Positions 20,913 to 33,430 of a DNA stretch of 64,000 nucleotides are shown piece after piece. The notes under the pieces were generated by a model that was not told where the DNA came from, searched no databases, and worked only from the letters and a program-made list of their open reading frames with translations. Within the stretch, counting starts at the first letter, position 1. Each line of letters opens with the position of its first letter. Position numbers and translations under genes: made by a program. The DNA comes from Siphonodentalium dalli (taxonomy: Eukaryota > Mollusca > Scaphopoda > Gadilida > Siphonodentaliidae): positions 212,332,151 through 212,396,150 of the forward strand of contig CP136065.1 in assembly GCA_032622095.1 (NCBI GenBank). The letters are read 5' to 3'.

Positions 20913-21514
20913 CTGTTTATCAGAGATAATGATATGTTTTGTTAAAAAACGAGAGAATGTAAAAAAATATATCGTTTTCCTTCAGTATTATAATACGCTG
21001 TGAATAAAATAAAGATACCCGGTTTCACTTCTATTATACATGTATGTGAAAATATCCACTATATATAAGCGAGATAACTGAATCGCGGCCATATTGGATT
21101 CATCTATGCAGCCACGGTTCCGCGATTTAAGTGATACAGGTCAAAGTTCTGGAGGTGCATTCCAAATATGGAACTTCTGAATATTTATGATTCCATATAT
21201 GGAATTCATGAATATTCAAAAGCTCCATATATGGAATCATGAATCTGTTAATCGGGCGCGCATCCATTCACAGATAAACAGCGTCGCATCCTGGCATCAC
21301 AGTACTGGAAAATAGATTGATGTGTAGCTATGAGTTTTTTCTCTTAGCATGGTACAGTAAGATGGTATTGAAGTTGAACTTTATGTCCTTCGTTACATAT
21401 ATTCTTATTCAGTACCCCCCTGTTAACATTCATATTTAATGTTCACCCCCTCTGTCAACTGGTATTCGGGAATAAAGGGGAGGCATGACACCCTCACGAA
21501 ACGCATATATTGCG
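20913..21514. other. Intron sequence with ATATGGAAT palindromes
   Basis: Around 21165-21240 are three palindromic ATTCCATATATGGAAT-type words. No gene was seen. Confidence 0.5.
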
Positions 21515-21712
21515 TTAAACTCTTCCATGACTGGAGCTTCGTGAAATTTTGCGTAAACCCTGTGCCAATGCATTCTCTTATATATGCGAGGCTATATGAA
21601 GATAATACATTGGCCTAACAATATTTACCTTGAGGGGACTCGCATATATAAGAGAATGCGCTGGCACATGTTTAATGCAGCACCAACACAGCTGCCGTCA
21701 TGAAAGGGTTAA
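21515..21712. mobile_element. piggyBac-like MITE bounded by TTAA
   Basis: Both ends are TTAA (21515-21518, 21709-21712). The right end reads inward CCCTTTCATGACGGCAGC; the left is a mutated match (ACTCTTCCATGACTGGAGC). Inverted repeats of about 80 bp meet around a short loop and include CATTCTCTTATATATGCGAG and its complement. TTAA targeting with CCC ends is typical of piggyBac or Kolobok-type elements. No ORF. Confidence 0.75.
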
Positions 21713-22070
21713 AGGTACTTGGCGATTTGAAGCCTCATAGTATACTCAGTAATGCTAACTTTTGTCATATTGATACATACTATACCCCTACCTACCAGTA
21801 ACATCCCTGATCGCACGGAATTTACCTTCGATATTTCTTAGACTGAGTATCTATCTATTTTTAACCTTACAAATGTCCGTGTACAGTTAACTTCACAGAT
21901 AGTTGGTCAGTTGGAATGTCTTATTACAAACAGCCTTCCTCTTACCTCTGCCTTGTCCATCGCAGTAGTATGTTAACGAGTTTCAGCGAGGCATTCCAAG
22001 GATGATATAAAACCATGGATGAATTGGGAACTCGGGGTGAGACCTGAAATTGGAGTATCGCTCCTTCACT

Positions 22071-23213
22071 GTGTGTGGACGGAAGTGAACTCTGGAGTGC
22101 GGTAATCGGACATAAATATAAGTCGCTCGCCTCGGACTGACTACCGTGCGTATATTTTCGTCTTTCCCTCAAATTGTGTAAAAAGCCCGGGTGCCAATCT
22201 GCCTCGTTGAGGGGTATGTTCCGCTACATTTTCGTACTAATTTCGTTTCGGTGCCGTGTGTAGTTCTCTCGTAAATCAAGTTTAAACCTCCTCTTTTCGT
22301 GTTAAAACACGTCACGTTTGCGATCAAAAGCACATTTTTCAAACTATACTACGTCTTATTTTATAACAAAGACATGTTTCGGATGCCTTAATATCCCATT
22401 GAAAGCCACGCTTAGCGTTTGTCCCCCGTTTCTTCTCGAAATACGAGCCCGATTTCAAAGCGTGGTGCTCCAACAGAATTGAACGCACGGTAATATCTGA
22501 CACAAAAAACATTGAACGCACGGTAATTTTTTAATTATTTGTATTGAACGCACGGTAAACATTCGATTACACCATGCAAAATGTCTTACACTTAAACATT
22601 TTTGTATATTGGAGTGAAAATTGAATCGCTAGTATCAAAATAGATTATAGACCACCAATAACAAACACATGTGGGCATAATTGAACTCATATTACGGTCG
22701 TAATCTGCAATCTTTGTTTCAACATATAAATCTTTTAATTTAGCCCTCAAGCTGGTGCCAAAAATGTGCTATATTAGAGTTTTATATGGAGTGGCATGGT
22801 GTTCTGAACCGAAATACATATAATGGCCATGCATGAACATGGATGTGGTTGTACCTCCCCCCCCAATTGATCAAATAATTTAGCCCTCAAGCTGGTGCCA
22901 AAAATGTGCTATATTAGTGTTTTATAAAATAATACGTGGTATAGTTTGAAAAATGTGCTTTTTTATCGCAAACGTGACGTGTTTTTAGCACGAAAATAGG
23001 AGGTTTAAACTTGATTTACGAGAGAACTACACACGGCACTGAAACGAAATTAGTACGAAAATGTAGCGGAACATAGCCCTCATTGAGGCAGATTGGCACC
23101 CGGGATGGGATTTTTACACAATTGGAGGGAAAGACAAAAATATACGTACGGTAGTCAGACCGAGGCGAGCAAACCGATTACCGAAAACCAGAGTTCACTT
23201 CCGTCCATACACC
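22071..23213. mobile_element. Foldback element with about 295-bp arms
   Basis: The left arm (22071-22365) and right arm (22919-23213) are inverted copies with a few indels; examples are GTGACGTG..AGCAC and TTGATTTACGAGAGAACTAC. The 550-bp centre holds three 16-mers and a 50-bp direct duplication (TTTAGCCCTCAAGCTGGTGC at 22740 and 22880). No transposase. Confidence 0.88.
22478..22558 (+). repeat. Three exact copies of ATTGAACGCACGGTAA
   Basis: Copies at 22478-22493, 22511-22526 and 22543-22558, with unrelated AT-rich spacers of 17 and 16 bp. The regular 32-33 bp spacing, about three helical turns, suggests a protein-binding cluster, possibly transposase sites just inside the left arm of the foldback element. 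Confidence 0.9.
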
Positions 23214-23639
23214 GTGTCCTCACGACGTATGAATGTTCACCATGTATAACACACTATGTCTTGCTGGTCTCCAAATAGATGTTGCTGTATATTATATGTG
23301 TACAATACGTGTCACATGTCAATAGATCAAATAAAGAAATAATCATTTGTTCGATCAATTTTTCATTCGTAAATCACCGCTGGACATCGGCCCATGTTGT
23401 TACATATACAGCCATTATGTTACAATAGTGTGATCCGGTAGGTCGATATGATATGCTAAATACTTCGATAAGGCTTTAAATGCAACATAAAGACTTATTC
23501 AAGTCATATAGAACCTAGGAAATGAATAAATAAAGAGCGCTCATGCATGGTCAGTATAATTCTGATATGGTTACAATAAAGAGCGTTTGTCCCACTTCCG
23601 TTTAGAAACTTGAAAACGGCCGATAATTCTCAAAGGAGA

Positions 23640-25100
23640 ACTTGTTTTCTGCACTGTGAACTATTTACCATAAATCAAGAAATTGTGTTAAACGTTGGTC
23701 AAGTTATCATCCGGACAATCCAAAATTGTGAATTATAATTCGATAAGGGGATGTACATGACTCCATAAAAAAATCACCGGATCATGACCATTTTCGAATT
23801 TGATATTTCAAAAGTAGAATAACTCTGTCAAAAATAATCGGACAGTTACCAAATTCAATCTTGACCCGTGTCCTCCCAATTGTGACCAAATATCAAGAAA
23901 TTACGTCGTTTAATGTTGCTCAAGTTATCACCCGGACGACCCAAAAATTGTGAATTCTAAGTCGAAAATGGGCATAACTGCTACGAAAATATTATCGGAC
24001 TGTGACCAAATTTTAACTTGACATGTGTCTTCTCAAAAGAACTGTACACCAACTATCAAGAAATTCTATTGCACAATGCTTAAGAAGGCGCCCCCATTTG
24101 TAAATTTTCATAAAATCTCAATTTCAAACAATCAGTTTGAAGGGGAAAATCATTATTCTTTATAACCAATGTATGCTATAGTATTATAACACGTGTTTAC
24201 CCTCACAATGTGAGAGACATGTTCGAATTATGTAAAAAAAAATGTGGTTTTAAAAAACCCAAATTTTTTTCATGTAGGTCGATATTTGACAGAAAATATA
24301 AAAACAAACAAACAAACAAACACACTGCATTATTTATATACTATGAACCCAACTAGGGTATGCGCTCAGTCTACCATCTGAAATCATGACGGTCTGCGAG
24401 AAAATAAATAAAGCATTTTTCATTGCATATTTTTTTTTTTTTGGCAGTCATTTGCAGGACTATATTTTTATCGGATAAAGAACCAAAACAACATACAACA
24501 ACATAAATATTATTCAACCACGTTTTCAACAACATGGCAGACATAAAATACTCAATACTGATTCTTCTTTTCTTGCAGACAGTCATGATTTCAGATGGTA
24601 GACTGAGCGCACATCCTAGTTGGGTTCATAGTCTGGATAATGTAGCGTGTTTTAAAAAAATATTCCTGTCTACCTACATGAAACAAGGGTTGTTGTTTTG
24701 TTTTAAACCACTTTTGTTTAACGTAATTCCAACATATCTCTCATATTGTGAGGATAAACACGTGTTTATACGTGTCTATAATACTATAGCACACATTGGT
24801 TATAAAGGATAATGATTTTTCCCTTCAAATTGATTGTTTGAATTGATATGTTATTTTAATTCACGAATAGGGCGCCACTTATAAGTTAATATCAGGACTC
24901 TAAGTAAAAAAGGAGCATAATAAAAACCATCCGGCCATGACCAAATTCAAACTTGACCTGCGCGTTCTGTAATATGAACTACAAACCAAATCCCATGGAA
25001 TTCTGATTAATATATTGTCAAAGTTATGATCCGGATGGATATACGGACGGACGCATGAACGGACATGATGATCATAATATAGTGCTCCGAACAAAATTCC
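23640..25100. repeat. Dispersed 170-bp-type repeat, split by a foldback element
   Basis: Sections 23640-24079 and 24885-25100 consist of related units (ATCAAGAAATT, AAGTTATCATCCGGAC, CGGACAGTTACCAAATTC), ending in a GGACGGACG-type run. The middle 24080-24884 is a separate inserted foldback. Similar AACTCTGT / GGATCAAA units recur inside the 47-49 kb insertion. Confidence 0.7.
24080..24884. mobile_element. Foldback element with about 340-bp arms
   Basis: The left arm starts near CTTAAGAAGGCGCCCCC and the right arm ends near GGCGCCACTTATAAG. Inner stretches match well, for example TCAGTCTACCATCTGAAATC and its complement. It is inserted within the repeat at 23640-25100. A 92-codon plus-strand ORF (24534-24812) lies wholly in the right arm and begins with a hydrophobic, signal-peptide-like run, but it has no other support. 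Confidence 0.85.
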
Positions 25101-26427
25101 GAGGAAATAAATATTGTACGAATCTTACAGAAGTGTGCCAAATTATGACGGGATGACACAATTGCTTATGTTTTGTTATATCTATCTTGCTGTATGGACG
25201 AAACCTTCAAATCCGGAAAGTGAGATTCTAACCAACTAAACGGGCATGGCTAATTCCCACGAATCGACGAAATACAACTAAATTCAAAATGCGCGCCTGC
25301 CCTTGACCCAGTCACCCAGCTAAAAATATTGCGATTTAGTTCGAACCAATCATGGCGTTGTACTAAAGTCGAGTCTGAAACGGTACGCAATCTGACGAGG
25401 TTTGACGAATGGTAACCATCGTGATGTTTTACATGCGAAATCACACGTCACGTGTTCAAGATTTTGGCGTCGGACTTCTCGACGTCACGTCACGGTTCAA
25501 CGCAACATCTATCAGAGCGCACTATAGTCATACAGTATCGAGTCAGAATGTAGCGGGTTCAAATTTTCGGCAAGGCACGTTCAGCTATTTCACTCTACGT
25601 TTCGTCCTATCAAAATTTATCTCTTTAATAACAAAAAGCATATTTTTGAACATATGGCAAACTCCCAATTTGCTGGGTTTATTAAAGCTGAACTTGATAA
25701 AGTCAAATTTGATTTATTGCCATGATGAGTTGGCGTCAGTCGCCCGTGCGTCTGTAAACAATTTGCTTTGGCACACCCTATATAGGCCACACCCCTTATC
25801 CGATAGTCACCAAACTTCATATGGATCCTCCGGGTGACCTCTAGATGGGAGCTTACCATTTTTTCCGAGTTCTGTTAAAAGACCTTATTGGATTTCACAT
25901 TTAAATCGAACGGCACACCCTGCGGCCCACAATAAGTTTTATTTGTTAAATGTTTTGAAAATATGCAGGCACGTTTGGCATCACTTCAAGATGGGAGCTA
26001 TCGAATTTGAACGATATTCGATCAAAATATGGCTGCCGCAGTCATCTTGGATTTTACTCTTTGCATCACTAAATACTTCGACATGCCCGACAGCCAACAT
26101 TTATCCAATTGATCCCAAACTTCACATGGGCCCTTCGGATTTACCTCTGGTATTACTTAAAAATTATAATTTCCGCATTCCTTATCGCTCCGTTGACTAA
26201 ACTGTATGATATTACCCCCTCTCCAAGTTGAGCTACAGTATCATTGACACTTTCATTAAAAATTTAATTTAAATAGGATAAAATGACGTCACGCAAGAGG
26301 CCCCTTGAATGGACTCGTTCCAGTGCCTATCCTTATCTGCGCTAAGCTATGCGCAACGCTCCGATAAGTAGCCATGTTGCCTAAAATAGCTATATATATA
26401 CAGGTAATTATAGTTTGTGTTACTCAC
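25101..26427. other. Intron sequence with dispersed repeats
   Basis: No gene was recognised. Segments such as CACCAAACTTCATATGG and CCCAAACTTCACATGGGCCC look like fragments of an old dispersed family. The exon at 26428 follows. Confidence 0.5.
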
Positions 26428-26512
26428 CGGAAGAGTCCATAAGCTACTTCCGAAAATGAAAGTCAAGATGAAGACCAACCATGCAGCCACCAGAGATTCG
26501 AAGAAATCTATC
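26428..26512 (-). CDS. Phosphotransferase exon with FGSSLWTLP motif
   Basis: 85 bases. The acceptor is TTATTCTGCAG and the donor is CCG|GTGAGTAAC. It enters in phase 2 (AA from the previous exon plus G makes Lys) and leaves in phase 0. It encodes IDFFESLVAAWLVFILTFIF then GSSLWTLP, matching the VQIFIIIMHLL..GGPPFWQSMIP helix of CEPT1. Phase agreement on both sides supports the model. Confidence 0.85.
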
Positions 26513-26985
26513 CTGCAGAATAATATAGGACCAAGGATTAGCAATGAAATGTTAGTCAACACATGTACTACTCGAATAAGGACAACCTTAGAATTATTCT
26601 TGCCACATGTATTGCTACAAATTTATAAAATTTATCAAGAGGAACTATTTCATTCTTTCGGATCTCCTGTTCTATGCTATGTGTCACCACCAACTACCTG
26701 TTACCAAGGATAGTTTGGTTTAAAATACATTTATTCGCAATGAACATATACAATTCACCTTGCACATCCAAGAATGACTAACTAACTATCTAACTAATTG
26801 ATATTACATATAACAGATCAGTATGATAATATATAGGTACAATATATTAGCAATGTTATCCGGGCGATGTCATGGCCACGTGTGTCGTCTTCTTGACACC
26901 GCCCAGGCCAATCACCGTTGAACTGTCGGATATAGTCAAATTTATAATATTGTTTCGGTCTGCCCTCCGAGTATCGTTGATATTG

Positions 26986-27423
26986 AAAGGTACTCAATCC
27001 GATTCGATGGTCCCCATATCATCAGATTCCAACAACAACATTTTTTAAAATGACGCTTCAGTTGTCAGAATCGATTAATTGCTCAAAAATAATGCTAACC
27101 AGAGTCAACTATAGCAGAAAATTGACAAAAACCTGTTATTTATCAACTTATTGTTCAACGAAATTTTGCCGGTTTGTCAAATATCTGACACAAAAAAGCC
27201 ACTTGATTTTAGAGTTATCCATCTTCATCCGCAATTTGGTCAGATAAAGTATTCTCGTCTGCTGTTTACTGGGCCACTTAAACTAAAATAATAGATTTCA
27301 AAAATCGATATCTGATCACTCTGAGCTTTGATGGGTGGGTTCCTCGACTCGAATAAAATATTTTTCACCCCGAAGCCAAGAAAATAGTATTCTGCGATCG
27401 TTAATTCGGATTGAGTACCTTTA
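26986..27423. mobile_element. 438-bp MITE with 17-bp TIRs
   Basis: Ends are AAAGGTACTCAATCCGA and its exact complement TCGGATTGAGTACCTTT. No ORF and no clear target duplication. It lies in the intron between exons at 36658 and 26512. Confidence 0.8.
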
Positions 27424-27693
27424 AGTAATAATAAATGAGAATAATATGATTTGGCAGTAAGCTAAAAGCTTGTTGGTGCCATCTCATATAGACTAGAATA
27501 GTATGAATTTATGGACGATCACATTGAGTTACATGAATACATATATGTGACTATGTGTGTGCTTGCAAGTTTATATAAATATCGTTTTTATTTTGTTACA
27601 TTTTGGTTATGTTCCATCTGTTGTGGTGGCCGACACTCACCCATCCAAAAGGTATGACGATTCGAGCACGGGGAAGTTTAACCACGATGTACA

Positions 27694-28204
27694 CACCCCT
27701 GGTCAAGTGGTCCTGCTAATATGCTATGATGCTGGTGGTCCTGCTGAATTGCTATGATGCGGGTAGGGCAAACTGATGCCGTTACGAAACAGTACCGTTA
27801 TTTTTTCTAAAGTTGTCATTTTCGCGGTCTTTGGTTATTCCGAGCGATTTGAGAGAAAAACAGTGTGTATAAAACATTCAAGAAAATATATATTTTTTGA
27901 AAAATATAATAATGTCTGTGCGCTCGTGTTTCTAAGACGACGTGAATAACCATCTTGATTATAGTCGATTTTCAACAACTAATACAACCAGTATTAAAAT
28001 ATTTCGAAATAAATATATGTTTTTGAATGGCTTTTTCTTTATATGTTCAGACTATATATATAGGAACACCGCGAAAAAGACAAATTAAAACAATATTAAC
28101 GGTACTTTTTGTTAACAGCATCGGTTTGCCCTAACAGCATCATAGCAATTCAGCAGGACCCAACCGCATCATTGCACATTATCAGGACCACTTGACCAGG
28201 GGTG
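27694..28204. mobile_element. MITE family A, complete copy 2
   Basis: 511 bp, ends CACCCCTGGTCAAGTGG and CCACTTGACCAGGGGTG, flanked by 5-bp direct repeats GTACA (27689-27693, 28205-28209). It shares interior with copy 1, including the AAATATATATTTTTTGAAAA block and TTTTCAACAACTAATACAAC. Inverted repeats extend about 100 bp. No ORF. Confidence 0.94.
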
Positions 28205-28844
28205 GTACAATGTAATTGTTCGATATATAATTAATGGACTTGGCGATTTGGGTTGAACCTATTAGTTAAAAGTATGAATTTCTTAACTTGGGCAAATATA
28301 GCAATATTTTCCTCTATATTGATAGGTGTTGCTTTGTTTTCCATGTTTGTTATTCGGCGATATTCTATATTTCTATGAAACACACATATCTCATCACAGA
28401 TTAGATTACATACAAACCATACATGTATATTCAACGGTGAACAGTGAATCCACACGAGCTTCCGATCAATCCACTGATGATGGTAGTTCGAATGGGCCAA
28501 CACTGCATTCTTCTGTGACTATAAAGTAACAGCACACCATGGAAGACCAAAATTCACAACTTTGGAAAACTTCATTTGTACCTGATTGCCCCTTGATTTG
28601 GAATTGTTCAATTGAATTGAATTAAACCGAACTTTCCAAAGTAAAACATGAAACATTTCTCAAATAGACCTATTTCACACAATATTTTGGAAAACCAAAC
28701 TATGAGAACAATCACAACCTATTTTCGGTGTGAAATGTCCAACTACTGTTGATTCCGGCATGAGATTTCCAACTGTTGAATTTTTTGACCAAATTTGGGG
28801 GGGGGGGGGACATCCTCCAAAAGCGCCGTATATATCATCCCCAT
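28205..28844. other. Intron sequence, no gene seen
   Basis: AT-rich, ending in a 13-G run (28797-28809) at the edge of the 23-bp satellite. The flank resembles the TTCCAACTG-type repeat seen near 62000-62200. Confidence 0.5.
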
Positions 28845-29590
28845 AGCCCCGTATATCGTTCCCAAAGCCCCGTATATATCGTTCCCAAAGCCTCGAATAT
28901 ATTGTTCCCAAAGCCCTGTATATAACGTTCCCAAATACCAGACTATATCGTTCCCAAATACCCGACTATATCGTTCACAACGCCCCGTATATATCATTCC
29001 CAAAGACCCGTATATATCGTTCACAAAGTCCAGTATATATCGTTTCCAAAGCCCCGTAGATATAGTTCCCAAAGACCCGTATATATCGTTCACAACGCCC
29101 CGTAGATATCGTTCCCAAAGACCCGTATATATCGTTCACAAAGTCCAGTATATATCGTTTCCAAAGCCCCGTAGATATCGTTCCCAAAGCCCATTATATA
29201 TCGTTCCCAAAGCCCTGTAAATATAGTTCCCAAATCGTCGTATATATCGTTCACAAAGCCCCGTATATATATCATTCACAAAGCCCCGTATATATATATC
29301 GTTCACAAAGCCCCGTATATATATATCATCCCCAAAGCCCCGTATATCGCTCACAAAGCCCCGTATATATATATATCGTTCATAATGTCCATTATATATC
29401 GTTCCTAAAGCCTCGTATATATCGTTCCCAAAGCCCTTTATATACCGTTACCAAAGCCCCGTATATATCGTTCACAAAGCCCCGTATATACATGTATCGT
29501 TCACAAAGCCCTCTATATATCGTCCACAAAGCCCCGTATATATCGTCCCCAAAGCGCCGTATAGCCGTTCCCAAAGTCCCGTATATTAGT
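28845..29590. repeat. 23-bp satellite, block 1
   Basis: The monomer is CCCAAAGCCCCGTA followed by (T/G)ATATCGTT. Many units vary (TTCACAAAG, GTATATATATATC). It continues as the blocks at 32645 and 34083 in the same orientation. Because the monomer lacks stop trinucleotides on the minus strand, minus frames stay open with a 23-residue period; these are not genes. Confidence 0.95.
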
Positions 29591-32500
29591 GGAGTAGATT
29601 AGTAAAAGAATTGTTCACTTCGGGACTAAAGCATGAAATTTTGCACATATGTACATGTACACACACCGATTGATATTAGATATGGAGCCACGCTGAAATT
29701 TCACTTTAACCCCTCCTTTAATGGGTTTTCCGAATTTAAAGAGCGTTCATTGATTATATAATTTTATAAATGACCGTCAAAATGACAGCCGTAAGTGGAA
29801 AATTTGACGTTTTTTCACTAATATCTTCTAGACTAGTATCTTCTGTAAGGAACTGGACCGCAAATGTGACTTTATTTCTTATTGCTCATGTTAGCTGGTC
29901 ACTGGAGCAATGAATTATGCCATTCTTGGCATCCCAGCCCCTTCCGATCCCTCAATAATCTGATTTTACAGAACGGGGTATGAAATTTCACCAAAAATCA
30001 CCATTGGGATTCTAGTCATTTTTCAACAAGAAATGAGCAGAACTGTGCAAAGTAAGTGAGGCATACCATTACTTATGAATATTTCAAATCAATGGCACAA
30101 AATTTGTCGCTTTGGCTAAAAATGGCTGTCAAAATGGCGGCCACAATATGGAAAATGGTAAATATTGTCCCGTCGTGCCACGCAAAAGCTTAACAGTTGT
30201 GGATGATGAATACAATTGGCTGTTCTGTCATATATACATTGAATACTAACATGTATGATGCATCTTGGATAAGTATACTATTACAGTACCAAAATTATTG
30301 TAATTTTCTCTCAAAATCGGCAAAAAAAAAAATTCAAGTAAAATGGAACTATCTTTTGTGTTTATTGTTTTGATCCGTCTTAAATGCGATGTGTTTTTAG
30401 AACAAAATATACTCAAGCTGGCTTGCAAAATGTCCACAACATTTGGTAGAAAAGTTGATATTTTCAAATATATCTCGGACATTATTCTCTGCCCTTCTGT
30501 AAAGGTTGCACACTGTGACTCACTCGGTTACTTAATCAACCTGGTTGCTCACATGTTCTATTCTGGTTGTCCCGGTACCTTATGCAACATGACAATTTCG
30601 TTTTAATTCATGCAGTATGTAATTTTGCCGAAAATTTCTTATGGGATTCTGGCCATGAATTTGAACGGAAATGAGCAGAACTCTGAAACTGAACTGAGAG
30701 GGGCATAGATATGTGCTTACTCTGGCCCAATAGCATGTGCAACCATCAAAGGTAGGTGTGTGTCAGACCAGGTAACACGTATATCGGGGTAGGCGTCCCC
30801 AGACCAAGTACACTAGAATGACAGAAATAGCCAGCGTAAAGCACTGGCAGGTGGATCAGAAGGCCATTTAGAAAGTCAAACTAGGAGAAGAGTTAAACAC
30901 TGTTCAATCAATATTTGATTGACTAATGTCAGGAAAACCGTTTCCTCCACTGTGCATATAAAGGCCGTCAAGATGAAGAACTCTCTGACATTACCTCACA
31001 ATCGATTAACATATACCTTAATTATTATGGAAAGTGATAACCGCCAAAGGTCCAACTGCACAACTAACACATGACCATAACATCATGTTATATATACATA
31101 AACACCACACAAATGACAATGTCGCCACTCGCTTTATACACATACACCTCACCCATGACCATATAACCACACTTGGGTTTACCCGTACAGCCATGAGTCA
31201 ACCATTCAGGTACACCAGGTATATTCCTACATTTCACCCATGACCATATATATAGTCGTACATTCGTGATCATACAGTTGCTTCTTGTATACCTATTCGC
31301 CTCACCATTGGCCATAAAATCAGTCCCTGCATATCTAATTTTGCCACATTTATGGCCATATATCCACTCAAGATATACATATACACTGCAACCATAACTA
31401 TAGAGTAACACCTGTATACATATACACATTACCAATGGTCATCCAATCCTTGCCCCGCACATAAGGCCATTCACACACACCAGGCTTGACTATAGTACTC
31501 ACTCAGGATAATTCAGCCACTCTCTGTATACCCATATACGACATTTTGTGGTCATACAGTCACTCCTTGTTTACCAATTCACCTCACCATTGGCCATACG
31601 CTCACTCCCTGTATACATATTGGTCACACACATGGCCATATAGCCAATAAATATATACAATGTACATACACAAACCACCAATGCCTATTTTAGAATCACT
31701 CCAGGTATACATCGACACCCCACCATTGACCACACATACCTTCTAGATGTAGCAATACAACGCGCAGAACCTCACTATTGGCCATACAGTCACTCTCTGT
31801 ACACCTTTTCTTCACACACCTGACCATATACCCACTCAAGATATATACATACACCCCACTCATGACCATAGAGTCAATCCAGGTATACATATACACCTCA
31901 CCAATGGATATACCAATACCCGCACGAACACTCGTACAATCCGGATTTGCATATACACTTCGTCCATGACAATTCAGCAACTTCAGTATACTCACACACC
32001 ACACCCATGATCATACTCTCTGTATACCTATACACCCACCGATTATAATACAGCCACGGCAGAGATGCGTATACACCACATATACAACCATGACCACAAT
32101 GGCACTTCATATATACCCACACACCACCAATGACCATTCAGCTATGATCCGGGTATGATACACTTCAACAATCATGACCGTACAGTCATTCCATATACAC
32201 CTATATACATTGCACATAAGCATACAACCACTCCCTATCTATTCATACACCTACAGTCCCACACATGACCATACAGCCAACGCATGTATACATGTACACC
32301 ATCCATGACAATAGTCTTGGACGGGGACTTCCATTTTTACCCTAAAAATGTGGCACATTTTTACCCTAAAAATGTGGCATTATATCTCTCAGTCATACTT
32401 ACTGTATTTGCCTAATTTTAAATCGCATATTTCATGGTAAGATTAATTGCGACATTTAATAAAAAATATAATCACGAAATGCTCTTTAAATTCGGAAAAC

Positions 32501-32644
32501 CCATTAAAAGAGGGGTTAAAGTTAAATTTCAACGTGGCTCCATATCTAATATCAATAAGTATGTGAATATGTACATATGCGCAAAGTTTCATGCTTTAGT
32601 CACAATTTGAACAATTGCCTTGAAAATATGACTTAATCTACTCC
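29591..32644. mobile_element. 3.05-kb TIR element inserted in the 23-bp satellite
   Basis: The left end GGAGTAGATTAGT and right end complement GGAGTAGATTAAGTC begin inverted repeats of about 175 bp (to 29765; from 32462), sharing GACTAAAGCATGAAA and the GAATTTAAAGAGCG box. Satellite monomers on either side read across the insertion at their TATATA core. No transposase was recognised inside. The interior contains a diverged minisatellite. Confidence 0.8.
31060..32330. repeat. Old, diverged 45-50-bp minisatellite
   Basis: Recurrent modules are CACCTCACCATTGGCCATA, CAGTCACTCCCTGTATAC and CATATACAC, in changing combinations across 1.2 kb, inside the 3-kb TIR element. Units are too diverged for a single consensus by eye. 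Confidence 0.7.
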
Positions 32645-33430
32645 ATTATATAGATCGTTCCCAAAAGCGCCGTATAGATCGTTCCCAAAGCCCCGTATAT
32701 ATCGTTCCCAAAGCCCGTATATATCGTTCCCAAAGCCCCGTAGATATCGTTCCCAAAGCCCCGTATATATCGTTCCCAAAGCCCCGTAGATATCGTTCCC
32801 AGAGCCCCGTAGATATCGTTCACAAAGCCCCGCAGATATCGTTCCCAAAGCACCGTAGATATCGTTCACAAAGCCCCGCAGATATCGTTCCCAAAGCCCC
32901 GTATATATCGTTCCCAAAGCCCCGTAGATATCGCTCCCAAAGCCCCGTAGATATCGTTCACAAAGCCCCGCAGATATCGTTCCCAAAGCTCCGTAGATAT
33001 CGTTCCCAAAGCCCCGTAGATATCTTTCCCAAAGCCCCGCATATATCGTTCACAAAGCCCCGCAGATATCGTTCACAAAGCCCCGCATATATCGTTCCCA
33101 AAGCTCCGTAGATATCTTTCCCAAAGCCCCGCATATATCGTTCACAAAGCCCCGCAGATATCGTCCCCAAAGCCCCGTAGATATCGTTCCCAAAGCCCTG
33201 TAGATATCGTTCCCAAAGCCCCGTAGATATCGTTCCCAAAGCTCCGTAGATATCGTTCCCAAAGCCCCGTAGATATCGTTCCCAAAGCCCCGTATATATC
33301 GTCCCCAAAGCCCCGTATATATCGTTCCCAAAGCCCCGTTTATCATTCCCAAAGCCCCGTATATTTAATTCCCAAAGCCCCGTATATTTAATTCCCAAAG
33401 CCCCGTAGACCGTTACCAAAGCCTCGTATA
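32645..33430. repeat. 23-bp satellite, block 2
   Basis: Same monomer and orientation as block 1, with many GTAGATATC and GCAGATATC variants, about 34 units. The right edge has degenerate ATTTAATTCCCAAAG units. Confidence 0.95.

Noticed and set aside
22478-22558. CRISPR-like array (three 16-bp repeats with 16-17-bp spacers)
   Set aside because: Too few and too short, in eukaryotic transposon-like DNA with no cas genes.
24534-24812. Small secreted peptide gene
   Set aside because: Lies entirely in one arm of an inverted repeat; hydrophobic start alone is weak evidence.
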